Positions 1-7,228 of a stretch of 10,000 nt of DNA are shown piece after piece. Positions within the stretch are counted from its first letter, which is position 1; each line of letters starts with the position of its first letter. This stretch comes from Trachelipus rathkii (lineage: Eukaryota; Arthropoda; Malacostraca; Isopoda; Trachelipodidae): the NCBI GenBank assembly GCA_015478945.1, contig JABUQX010124031.1:1-10000 (forward strand), read 5' to 3'. Both the position numbers and the translations under genes were made by a program. The notes below the pieces were generated by a model, which was not told the DNA's origin, did no database searches, and saw nothing but the letters and a program-made list of their open reading frames with translations.

Positions 1-150
1 GGAGTGCAAAACAGAAGAAGAAGGAAGAGAAAAGAAAAAGAGGAATAAGAAGAAGTCTCATGTGTCGGAGCAAATGAGTAATAGCCTGCACCGGTGCTAG
101 AGCCGGTGCGTTACGGAGTTAGTATTGTTTAATAATTCAATATTAGTATC
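1..150. repeat. Dispersed or tandem repeat, copy 1, with GC-rich hairpin
   Basis: This copy has a purine-rich run (AGAAGAAGGAAG type), then TCTCATGTGTCGGAGCAAAT, then a GC-rich hairpin and a TTTAATAAT tail. The same order recurs at 240-385, with the TCTCATGTG motif offset by 229 bp. The hairpin pairs GCACCGG at 88-94 with CCGGTGC at 103-109 across an 8-nt loop, and its left side overlaps the palindrome GCACCGGTGC. I do not recognise the family. The copy runs off the left edge, so its true start is unknown. The short open frames here show no recognisable protein similarity. Confidence 0.6.
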
Positions 151-239
151 ACAATATATGTTTATAAGATCGTAGATGTCGAATAAGATAGTTTTAAGTT
201 CGTACAGTGGGTCCCCAACTGAAATAAATGAAGAAATGC

Positions 240-385
240 ATGGAATACAAAACAGAAGAGGAAGAAGGAAGAAGGAATGAGAAGTCTCATGTGTCGGAGC
301 AAATGAGCCATAGCCTGCACCGGTGCTGGAGCCGGTGCAGTGCTGATTTAGAAAACATTCGTTTAATAATACAATAGCCTTACTG
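240..385. repeat. Dispersed or tandem repeat, copy 2, with GC-rich hairpin
   Basis: This is the second copy of the repeat at 1-150. It shares the purine-rich run, TCTCATGTGTCGGAGCAAAT, the GCACCGG/CCGGTGC hairpin (317-323 and 332-338) and a GTTTAATAAT-AATA tail. The copies differ by indels in the purine run and by substitutions, so this is not a very recent duplication. The hairpin arms are identical in the two copies. The DNA between the copies (151-239) is unrelated, AT-rich and shows no gene. Confidence 0.6.
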
Positions 386-426
386 TTCACATCATTGATT
401 CTGTTCGAACATGTACAGGTCGTCAT

Positions 427-777
427 TTGTATTGCATTTTACAAAGATAACCCGCTTTCTAAAGGATGAAGACTGACATTTATATTTTCCAATCTCGTTT
501 TCTTTTTATAAACGTCAACTAATATATTTTGTTTGCTATTTTTATTTTACAAGTTTCATTTTACATTTATACTATGTTTAATTTTTGTTTTTTATTTATG
601 TTTTTTTTTCAAATTTTAATTATTTTTATTTAATTTTATTTTATTTATTTTTAAAAAAATTATTTTGTTTAAAAACTTTTCATTTATTTATTTGTTTACA
701 TTTATTTTTTAAACTTTATTTGTTTTTTAATTTTATTTATTTAAAAAATATATTATTTTAGAACTTTTATTTATTTT
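427..777. other. Gene-free T/A-rich low-complexity stretch
   Basis: The sequence is almost entirely T and A, dominated by TTTATTT and TTTAAAAA words, with T strongly favoured on the plus strand. It contains no convincing open frame, RNA gene or regulatory motif. Blocks resembling TTTTATTTGTTTAAAAAATA recur here and in the two 208-bp units that follow, so part of it may be eroded copies of those units. Confidence 0.7.
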
Positions 778-965
778 TTATATTTTATTTGTTTAAATCA
801 TTTTTGTTTTTACTAAAATTTTCATTCTTGTTATGTTTATAACGTAAAAATAATTGCCTTTTACAGACCCTAAAGCAGTAAATCAGTAAATCAGTTAATC
901 AGTATATCAAACCACCCACCCATCCATGATCTATTGATCTATTGATCAAGTTATATTTTGTTTAA
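778..965. repeat. Two-copy ~208-bp repeat, copy 1
   Basis: The unit starts with an AT-rich lead (TATTTTATTTGTTTAAA...). It continues through a TTATGTTTATA block and ACCCTAAAGCAGTAAATCAG (starting at 867). Then come short CAGTAAAT-type microrepeats, a C-rich block (ACCACCCACC) and two GATCTATT octamers ending in GATCAAG. The same order recurs at 984-1195, with ACCCTAAAGCAG shifted by 208 bp. The family is unknown and no coding potential is visible. Confidence 0.65.
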
Positions 966-983
966 CATAACAAAACTTTTATC

Positions 984-1195
984 TATTTTTATTTTATTTG
1001 TTTAAAAAATATATAATTTTAATAAAAAAATTATTCTTTTTATGTTTATAGCTTAAAAAATTTGCGTTTCACAAACCCTAAAGCAGTAAATCAGTAAATC
1101 AATAAATCAAACCACCCACTCCTCCCGCCCACCATTCCATGATCTATTGATCTATTGATCTATTGATTCAAGTCATATTTCGAGTATCTTTTTGG
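984..1195. repeat. Two-copy ~208-bp repeat, copy 2
   Basis: This is the second copy of the unit at 778-965. The ACCCTAAAGCAG block starts at 1075. The C-rich stretch is longer than in copy 1 (ACCACCCACTCCTCCCGCCC) and there are three GATCTATT octamers instead of two. The microrepeat number difference suggests replication slippage after the unit was duplicated. Confidence 0.65.
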
Positions 1196-1834
1196 ATAAA
1201 CATAACATAAAAATAAGTTCTTTATATACATCAATTATACTGATCAACGAATAAATGTTAACGTAACAAAGTTTTCACATCAATAAAGTTAACATGTATA
1301 GTCTGAACTAAGAAAAAATGTACAACGACAAACCTAACACACCTTACGCTCGAATAAACTGCTAACATTAACAAAGTTTCATACTTAACAACAGCAAAGT
1401 AACTAACATTGCATACAATACGTAACCTATTAACACTTTCTCAGGCATATTTCTAACATATCAATGTTAATTATTTTACATTAACATAGTAATATTTAGC
1501 AAAATATTATCATAATCATGCCTAATTATCATACTGACCAGTGAATATATGGTAACGTAACAACGTTTTCACATTAATAAAGCTAACATAGCATAACCTG
1601 AACTAAGAATATAATGTACAACGACAAGCATAACATAACTTACGCACGAACAAACTGCTAACATTCACAAAGTTCCATACTTAACAACAGTAAAGTAACT
1701 AACACTACAAATAAAACGTAACCTATTCATACTTTGTCAAGCACATCTCTAACATATCAATGTTAATTTTACCTTAACGTAGTAATATTTAAGAAAATTT
1801 TTTCATAATCTTACCGAATTATCATACTGATCGA

Positions 1835-1897
1835 CGAATATATATTAACGTAACAAAGTTTTCAACGAATAAATGCTAATATAACTAAGTTTTCACA
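1835..1897. repeat. 31-bp local duplication at a satellite unit start
   Basis: The start of the third unit occurs twice in a row. A first CGAATATATATTAACGTAAC...GTTTTCAA copy is at about 1835-1865, and a second CGAATAAATGCTAATATAAC...GTTTTCAC copy begins at 1866. The GAATA anchors are 31 bp apart. The second copy then continues into the rest of the unit. The two copies differ at several bases. Confidence 0.6.
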
Positions 1898-2376
1898 TCA
1901 ATAAAGCTAACATATCATAACCTGAACTAAGAATATAATGTACAACAGCAAACCTAACATACTTTACGCACGAATAAACTGATAACATTAGCAAAGTTCC
2001 ATACTTAACAACAGTAAGTAACTTACATTACCTACAAAACGTAACCTTTTTATACTTTGTCAAGCATATATCTAACATATTAATGTTAATTTTACATTAG
2101 CATAGTAATATTTAAGGAAAAATTATCATAGCCTTACCTAACTATCATACTCCGAAGCGAATAAATGCTAACATAACAAAGTTTTCACATCAATAAAGCT
2201 AACATGTCAAAACCTGCCATACCTTACGAAAAATTAATCTGCTAACATTAGCAATGTACACTGACTAATATCGGTAAAGTAACTAACTATACATACGAAA
2301 CGTAACCTATTCACACTTTTTCAAGCATATCTCCAACATATCAATGTTAATTTTACATTAACATAGTAATATTTAA

Positions 2377-2831
2377 CAAAAAATTATCATAACCTTACCT
2401 AACTATCATACTTCCCAACGAATAAATGCTAACATAAGAAAGTTTTCACATCAATAAAGCCAACATATCATAAACTGAACTAAGAATATAATGTAAAACA
2501 ACAAACCTACCATACCTTACGTAAGAATAATCTGCTAACATTAACAATGCACACTTTTTCAAGCACGTCTCTAACATATCAATGTTAATTTCACATTAAC
2601 ATAGTAATATTTAGCAAAATTTATCGTAACCTTACGTAACTATCATACTGCCCAACAAATAATTGCAAACATAACAAAGTTTTATCCTCAGTAAAGCTAA
2701 ACTAAGAGCATAACATACTTAACACACCCAGACTACGAATAAACTGCTATCATTAACCAAGTTAACAACTTAATCAATAAAGCTAACATAGCATAACCTG
2801 AACTAAGAACATAATGTAAAACAACAAACCT
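2377..2831. repeat. Higher-order satellite block, copy 1
   Basis: This block spans a truncated unit, a rearranged ~120-bp sub-unit and the start of the next unit. It includes private variants: AACATAAGAAAG instead of AACATAACAAAG, AAAGCCAACAT, and GACTACGAATAAACTGCTATC. The same variants in the same order recur at 3574-4036, about 1.2 kb downstream. The shared private variants and shared deletions show the two blocks descend from one another and are not merely two members of the array. Confidence 0.75.
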
Positions 2832-3492
2832 GAAATACTTTACGTATGAATGATCTGTTAGCATTTATAAAGTTCCCTACTTATCAAAGGTAAAGTAGAT
2901 AACATTGCATGCAAAACTCAATTTAACACTACTTTTTCGACATAATAATGCTAATTTTACACTATCGTAGTAATATTTAACAAAATTTAAAAAAAATTAT
3001 CATAACCTAACCTAACTGTCGCACTGACTAACTTATAAATGCTAACTTGAATTAAGAACATAACATACTTAACATAACTGACATACCTAACTTACGAATT
3101 AATTGCTTTGATTAACAAAGTTCTTTGCTTATCAACAGTAAAGTAACTAACATTGACCATAAAACTTAAGCTAACCCCACTTTTTCAAGCATATCTATGA
3201 CATATCAATGTTAATTTAATATTAACATAGTAATATTTATCATATCATAATCTAACTAACATATTTAACTACGAATAAATGCTAATATAGCAAAGTTTTA
3301 ACATCAGTAAAGCTTACATAATATCACCTAAACTAAGAATATAATATACATCAACAAACCTAACATACCATACGTACAAATAAACTGTCATTATCAACAA
3401 AATATATTGATTAATATCGGTAAAGTAACAACCAATGCATCACAGAACGTAACTTGCTCCCCTACTTTTCTATCATATCAATGCTAATTTAA

Positions 3493-3573
3493 CAATAGTT
3501 AACAAAATAATACTTAATATTAATAATAACAAATTATAATTAATAATTTAAAAAAATTTATCCAAATATTTTA
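3493..3573. other. AT-rich interruption inside the satellite array
   Basis: After the ATATCAATGCTAATTTAACA block of the eighth unit, the satellite gives way to simple TAATAATAACAAATTATAAT-type sequence for about 80 bp. Satellite sequence then resumes at the AATTTATCATAACC motif. It could be a filler insertion or a decayed unit. No gene is present. Confidence 0.5.
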
Positions 3574-4036
3574 CCAAAAATTTATCATAACCTTACCTAA
3601 CTATCATACTTCCCAACGAATAAATGCTAACATAAGAAAGTTTTCACATCAATAAAGCCAACATATCATAACCTGAACTAAGAATATAATGTAAAACAAC
3701 AAACCATAACCATACATAACCTTACGCGTAAGAAATCTGCTAACATTAACAATGCACACTTTTTCAAGCACGTCCCTAACATATCAATGTTAATTTCACA
3801 TTATCATAGTAATATTTAGCAAAATTTATCGTAACCTTACGTAACTATCATACTGCCCAACGAATAATTGCAACCATAACAAAGTTTTATCCTCAGTAAA
3901 TCTAAACTAAGAGAATAACATACTTAACACACCCAGACTACGAATAAACTGCTATCATTAACCAAGTTAACAACTTAATCAGTAAAGCTAACATAGCATA
4001 ACCTGAACTAAGAACATAATGTAAAACAACAAACCT
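3574..4036. repeat. Higher-order satellite block, copy 2
   Basis: This copy matches 2377-2831 nearly base for base. By eye I count roughly a dozen differences, the largest being a small indel cluster around 3703-3730 (ACCATAACCATACATAACC). It ends in ACAACAAACCT at 4036, where copy 1 continues into TGAAATACTTTACG. The break is the junction with the minus-strand retrotransposon remnant. Confidence 0.75.
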
Positions 4037-4215
4037 TAGCTTCAACTCTATCCAAAAGGAGGGTGGAACCGGATCCACCCTAAATGTGAGAACAGTAGTA
4101 TTCCATACAAAAGGCGAACGTTTATGTTTATCCCTTATATAATTGGAGTATCTGAGCAAAAGAAAAAAATTCACTCAATCTGAACAGAATTCCCAGCTTC
4201 TTTCAGGCCATTTCA
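4037..4215 (-). pseudogene. Retrotransposon copy BC, 3'-side fragment of the RT C-terminal region
   Basis: The fragment aligns along its length with 7678-7840 of copy A. Shared blocks include CTATCCAAAAG, GAGAACAGTAGTA versus GAGAGCAGTACTA, and CAGAATTCCCAGCT versus CAGAACTCCCAGCT. In translation it corresponds to the post-RT region that in this type of element lies between the thumb and the C-terminal WNSLPSS block. The readable trace ends in a DRVEAK-like string at about 4037-4057. It is broken by stops and frameshifts. The rest of the C-terminal region and the 3' UTR are missing, because the fragment stops against satellite at 4036/4037. It is separated from the remainder of BC only by the inverted-repeat insertion at 4216-5297. 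Confidence 0.75.
4212..4215. other. Target-site duplication, left copy (TTCA)
   Basis: TTCA lies directly before the GGGCAAGATCC terminus. An identical TTCA at 5298-5301 lies directly after the opposite terminus. Joining the flanks with one TTCA gives CATTTCAGCAAC, which aligns with uninterrupted GCCTTAGCAAC in copy A near 7831-7841. An alternative reading is a TC duplication with termini starting AGGGC. Confidence 0.7.
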
Positions 4216-5297
4216 GGGCAAGATCCAATTTTTTGCCTGGGACGGGCCCCAGTTTTCACCCCACCTAAAAATGGACATAAAATTCGGAATCTTCAGCCGA
4301 TTTTGACTATATAAACACCAAAATGTAGCTTTTTTTGCCCTCTAAAACGTTGATTTCCGGTGTTTTTCTGTGACTGTAGTCATTCTTTCAGAATTTTCAA
4401 TTTTTCAAAATTCATGAAAATTCATGTTTCTGCTGACATTCTTCGAAAACGCAACTTCCAGAGTTTTTTACAAAATGACTTCAAACTTAAATATGCATAG
4501 ATAGGTCCATTATATAAAAAAGTACAGAAGTACTTTTTCGATTTTTTGAGTTTTGTGCTCAGCGTCCACCAATTTCCAAACCCATTTTTTTTTTTTTTTT
4601 GAATTTTGAAATGAAAAATTGCGATAATTTTTTTTCTGTTCAAGTGAAGTGCGAATGAAATTTTCCAGGCATTGTAGTCGGGAAAGATGCTATCTTTTTA
4701 CTTAGATAATGTTTTGTTGTATACTCAAAGAAATTTTTTAAAAAAAATTTGAAAATTTTTTTTTTTGGAAAATTTGTTGCCAAGAACAAATCAAAAACTA
4801 ATTTCATATACAAAGAAATAATCTAAGTAAAAATGTGCAGCTCCCCGACTACATAAGCCCTGAAATTTCATCCACTTCGGCCAAACAGAAAAAAAATTTT
4901 CATTGCTGAGCACAAATTTCAAAAATTCAAAAAAATGGGTTTGGAAATTTTACAACGTCGAGAACAAAACTCAAAAAATCGAAAAAGTACTTCTACACTA
5001 TTGTAGGTAATGGACCTATCTATGCATATTTCAAGTTTGAAGTCATTTTGTAAAAAATTCTGGAAGTTGCCTCCAAAAATGTCAGAAACATGAATTTAAA
5101 TGAACTTTGAAAAATTTAAAATTCTGAAAGAATGACTACAGTCACAGAAAAACACCGGAAATCAACGTTTTAGAGGGCAAAAAAGCTACATTTTGGTGTT
5201 TATATAGTCAAAATCGGCTGAAAATTCCGAATTTTATGTCCATTTTTAGGTGGGGTAAAAATGGGGGCCAGCCCCAGCCCAAAATTGGATCTTGCCC
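4216..5297. mobile_element. Large foldback (long inverted-repeat) element, 1,082 bp
   Basis: Nearly the whole element is two inverted arms: about 4216-4724 on the left, and about 4805-5297 on the right as its reverse complement. The termini are GGGCAAGATCCAATTTT and AAAATTGGATCTTGCCC. Highly matching internal blocks include CACCTAAAAATGGACATAAA, GTGACTGTAGTCATTCTTTC and ATATGCATAGATAGGTCCAT. The arms differ by scattered substitutions and indels, such as a long T run at about 4586-4601 present only on the left. The spacer of about 80 bp carries its own hairpin, ATTTGTT/AACAAAT (4772-4778 and 4785-4791). A TTCA duplication flanks the element and copy A gives a related empty site, so it inserted as a unit into the retrotransposon. 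It has no transposase-like frame, so it is probably a non-autonomous DNA transposon of MITE or foldback type. A 4-bp duplication fits several superfamilies and does not settle which one. Confidence 0.85.
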
Positions 5298-5301
5298 TTC
5301 A
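5298..5301. other. Target-site duplication, right copy (TTCA)
   Basis: TTCA immediately follows the CTTGCCC terminus and matches the TTCA at 4212-4215. Retrotransposon sequence (GCAACTGATGTGATATGA) resumes directly after it, aligning with GCAACCATTGTGATGGTGA in copy A. Confidence 0.7.
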
Positions 5302-5879
5302 GCAACTGATGTGATATGAGGTCTCTAAGACAATTCACAATTTATGTTTAGTCCAAGAATGTTTATGTTGTTTACAGGTGAGATTAGAGCCGTCAAAGGG
5401 AATAGGAAAGTTGGGAGATGTTTTAGAAAGAAAGATATGAAGAAGTTGAGTTTTCAAAGAGTTGAATTTCACAAGACTGCGGTTACCCCACTGAGAAATC
5501 CCGACCAGATCAGCAAGAATTGAATCATAAAGCCGCAGACGAGAGGCAACTCTAGATACAAACGATGGAGCACAATTAAAATGAGTGGAAGAATGGAGGG
5601 TTTTAGTCATCGGCAATAAGAATTAGAAGAGTTAGGAAGTGCAGCCTAAGAAGAGTCGCTTGATGAAAAGTTGAATAAAGTTGGAGATAAAATAGAACCC
5701 TGAAGAACACCTCAAATTAATAAGAAAGGAGGAAGAGGTTGCTCCAACAACAAGCGCTGAAATGGAACGATCTGAAAGAAAACTAGACAAGAATAAGCAA
5801 AGCGAAGGTGGAAATTCAAAGGAAAGAAGCTTAGAGAGTAGCGACGCATGCCATACCCTGTCAAAAGCTTTAGATAGAG
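5302..5879 (-). pseudogene. Retrotransposon copy BC, duplicated RT segment and downstream thumb region
   Basis: On the minus strand this reads from just after an FDRVWH-like region through the palm to the region after it. Recognisable pieces are a SFVSRVASRLRL block, WGNRSLVKFNS, KTQLLHIFLSKT and NFPIPFDGS. About 5460-5879 is a diverged second copy of 5880-6262, joined head to tail with it. The YADD codons are disturbed: GCC GAT GAC is present near 5607-5615, but an extra T precedes it and a frame break follows, so the catalytic motif is not in frame with the downstream 93-residue stretch (5335-5616). Copy A aligns through the thumb part at about 7842-8010. It is a non-functional fragment. 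Confidence 0.75.
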
Positions 5880-6718
5880 TTGAATTTCACAAGACTGCGG
5901 TTACCCCACTGAGAAATCCCGACCAGATCGGCAAGAATTGAATCAGAAAGCTGCAGACGAGAGGCAACTCGAGATACAAACGAGGGAGCACAATTAAAAT
6001 GAGTGAAAGAATGGAGGGTTGAGTCATCATCATAAGAATTAGCAGAGTTTGAAGTGCAGCTAAGAAGATCTCTGATGAAAAGTAAGAATAAAGTTGGAGA
6101 TAAAACAGAACTCTGAGGAACACCACAAATTAAAAAAGGAGAAAGGTTGCTCCAACCAACAAGAGCTGAAATGGAACGATGTGAAAGAAAACTAGACAAT
6201 TCAAGGGAAGGTAGCTTAGAGAGTAGCGACGCATGCCATACCCTGTCAAAAGTTTTAGATATGTCACGCGCAACCACACAAGACTCCCCATGGTCCTTAA
6301 GGGCAGAAGACCAAAGATCAATGAGATAGGAAAGGATGTCACCAGTTGATCTCGAACGTCGAAAGCCATACTGACGATCTGAAAGAAGGGAATAAGATTC
6401 TATATGATCGAGGAAATGAGAGTTAAGGAGAGTTTCAAAGATTTTAGAAAAGAGAATAATCAAGTTACGGATCAGAGGGCACGCGTTTTGGAATTGAGAA
6501 TAAATAATACTAATATTTTTACTTAGTCGCTTCCCAGCACTTAGTAAAATATTAGTATTAAGGTATAGGGAGTAGAGTTGAACGAGGAGAGGCGCCAGCT
6601 CAGAAGCCAACTCCCTCAAAACACGAGGAGGAATAACATCTGGGCTATTGGCCTTCCTGACGTTCATAGATCTCAGTATCTCATGTATCCGATCATGAAT
6701 AATGACAGGTAGAAACAT
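5870..6718 (-). pseudogene. Retrotransposon copy BC, reverse transcriptase core (282-codon open stretch, catalytic site altered)
   Basis: This is the RT domain of a Jockey/CR1-like non-LTR retrotransposon, the enzyme that copies element RNA at a nicked target. Within the 282-residue stretch I see an NSPDVIPPRVL segment (residues 24-34), where copy A has GGPDGIPPLVL. Then come SKIFETLLNS (91-100), DRQYGFRRSRST (114-125), DISKTFDRVWH (152-162, first catalytic Asp D152 kept), GVPQSSVLSP (199-208; the usual glycine of GVPQGS is Ser) and SYDDDST (228-234, where the family normally has YADD). The NYRPIAL block seen in copy A is missing, replaced around residues 60-88 by unrelated residues that coincide with a palindrome at 6506-6559. 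The last codons run into the junction with the duplicated segment at 5879/5880. Despite its open length, the altered motif residues and lost block argue it is inactive. Confidence 0.85.
6506..6559. repeat. Near-perfect palindrome inside copy BC (templated inversion candidate)
   Basis: The left arm, AATACTAATATTTTTACTTA (from 6506), pairs with the right arm ending AAATATTAGTATT at 6559. There is a single-base length difference, a mismatch and a short loop around TTCCC. The right arm aligns with copy A (AACACTGAGGGAAAGTGTTAGTATTGAG), so it is the ancestral side. The left arm replaces the copy A sequence GGTTGGACATGTGCGTGC. The palindrome destroys the RT motif region of this copy. Confidence 0.75.
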
Positions 6719-6988
6719 TGGACACCTGAGAGGGAATGGAGCAGGAGGAGGGGGAGCCGGAATCGTCCAGGATGGAATTTAGATGAGAAAAAAGAAGAAC
6801 AAATAGGGGAAAAAAATTATTCCTTTTTCAGAAGGGATGTTTAGCACTAAACCGTCAGAAACTGATAAAGATGGGAAAGGCAGATTTACAGAAGATATTG
6901 GAGATGTTTTACGCAAGAGGCCAGAAATTTTTATCAGAAGGAGAATCAAGAAGGGCTGCACACTTCCTTTTAGTTTAAGACTCTTGGC

Positions 6989-6990
<2 letters not shown>
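6719..6990 (-). pseudogene. Retrotransposon copy BC, linker between endonuclease and RT (5'-truncated)
   Basis: The minus-strand translation holds ISGLLRKTSPISSVNLPFP and SVSDGLVLNIPSEK. These align with the copy A linker (FWPFAKKISNNFCKSVFPP and RSDGSVANSPTEK). A poorly conserved proline-rich spacer (APPPPAPFP near 6730-6760) follows before the RT block. An in-frame stop near 6779 separates this part from the RT stretch. Everything further 5', including the whole endonuclease, is absent, and the copy meets (TA)n at about 6990. That fits the usual 5' truncation of non-LTR insertions. Confidence 0.75.
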
Positions 6991-7039
<49 letters not shown>

Positions 7040-7104
7040 ATATATATATATATATATAATTATATTATATATATATATATATATTATATAATATATATAT
7101 TTAT

Positions 7105-7143
<39 letters not shown>

Positions 7144-7225
7144 CATATATAATATATATATATATATATTATATTATATAATATATATATATATTATATT
7201 ATATATTATTATATATTATTATTCT
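6991..7225. repeat. Imperfect (TA)n microsatellite tract
   Basis: About 235 bp of TA repeats are interrupted by TTATA and AATATA phase breaks and a few substitutions (for example TATCATATATAA near 7141). On the minus strand it follows the A-rich tail of copy A and precedes the truncated 5' end of copy BC. It may be partly the tail of A and partly the target sequence. Open frames reading (IY)n across it are artefacts. Confidence 0.9.
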
Positions 7226-7228
7226 ATA

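Larger units (their letters stand above)
1228..4036. repeat. Diverged tandem satellite array, about ten units
   Basis: Each unit begins near GAATAAATGCTAACATAAC and continues through TTTTCACATCAATAAAGC, GAACTAAGAATATAATGTA, AATAAACTGCTAACATTA and a CATATCAATGTTAATTTT block, ending AATTATCATACTG. Aligning the GAATA start gives units at about 1249, 1543, 1836 (with a second start at 1867), 2159, 2420, 2657, 3033, 3273, 3618 and 3862. The complete units are 292-294 bp apart. Shorter spacings (about 237-261 bp) come from internal deletions. Composition is AT-rich with many TAACAT and AACATAAC words. No conserved reading frame runs across units, so I call it non-coding satellite. Its chromosomal role, such as pericentromeric, cannot be told from the sequence. 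The array ends abruptly at 4036 against a retrotransposon fragment. Confidence 0.85.
4037..6990 (-). mobile_element. Truncated non-LTR retrotransposon, copy BC, interrupted by a foldback element
   Basis: Three collinear pieces (6990-5880, 5879-5302, 4215-4037) match copy A in the same order and orientation. They are interrupted by a ~400-bp internal duplication and by the 1,082-bp foldback insertion. The 5' end is at (TA)n. The 3' end is lost at the satellite boundary, which is unusual because non-LTR copies normally keep their 3' ends. The end of pol and the whole 3' UTR are missing. Confidence 0.8.

Noticed and set aside
97..426. 109-residue minus-strand open frame over the first repeat pair
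   Set aside because: It spans both repeat copies and the unrelated AT-rich DNA between them, has no recognisable motif, and is best explained by chance in non-coding repeat DNA.
3004..3018. Telomere-like CCTAACCTAAC
   Set aside because: Only two CCTAA units occur, within satellite sequence rich in CTAAC words; arthropod telomeres would show long perfect arrays.
1228..4036. Regularly spaced repeats considered as a CRISPR array
   Set aside because: The whole ~290-bp unit repeats, with no short identical repeat separated by unique spacers, and the context is eukaryotic.
3938..4174. 78-residue minus-strand open frame across the satellite/retrotransposon junction
   Set aside because: It is half retrotransposon remnant read out of frame and half satellite, so it is not a gene.
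4422..4643. Lys-rich 73-residue frame in the left arm of the foldback element
   Set aside because: It is driven by A/T runs, is not preserved in the other arm, and shows no transposase-like feature.
4212..5301. Foldback element as a piggyBac relative because of its 4-bp target duplication
   Set aside because: The target reads TTCA, not TTAA, and the termini are GGGC...GCCC instead of the CCC...GGG typical of piggyBac.
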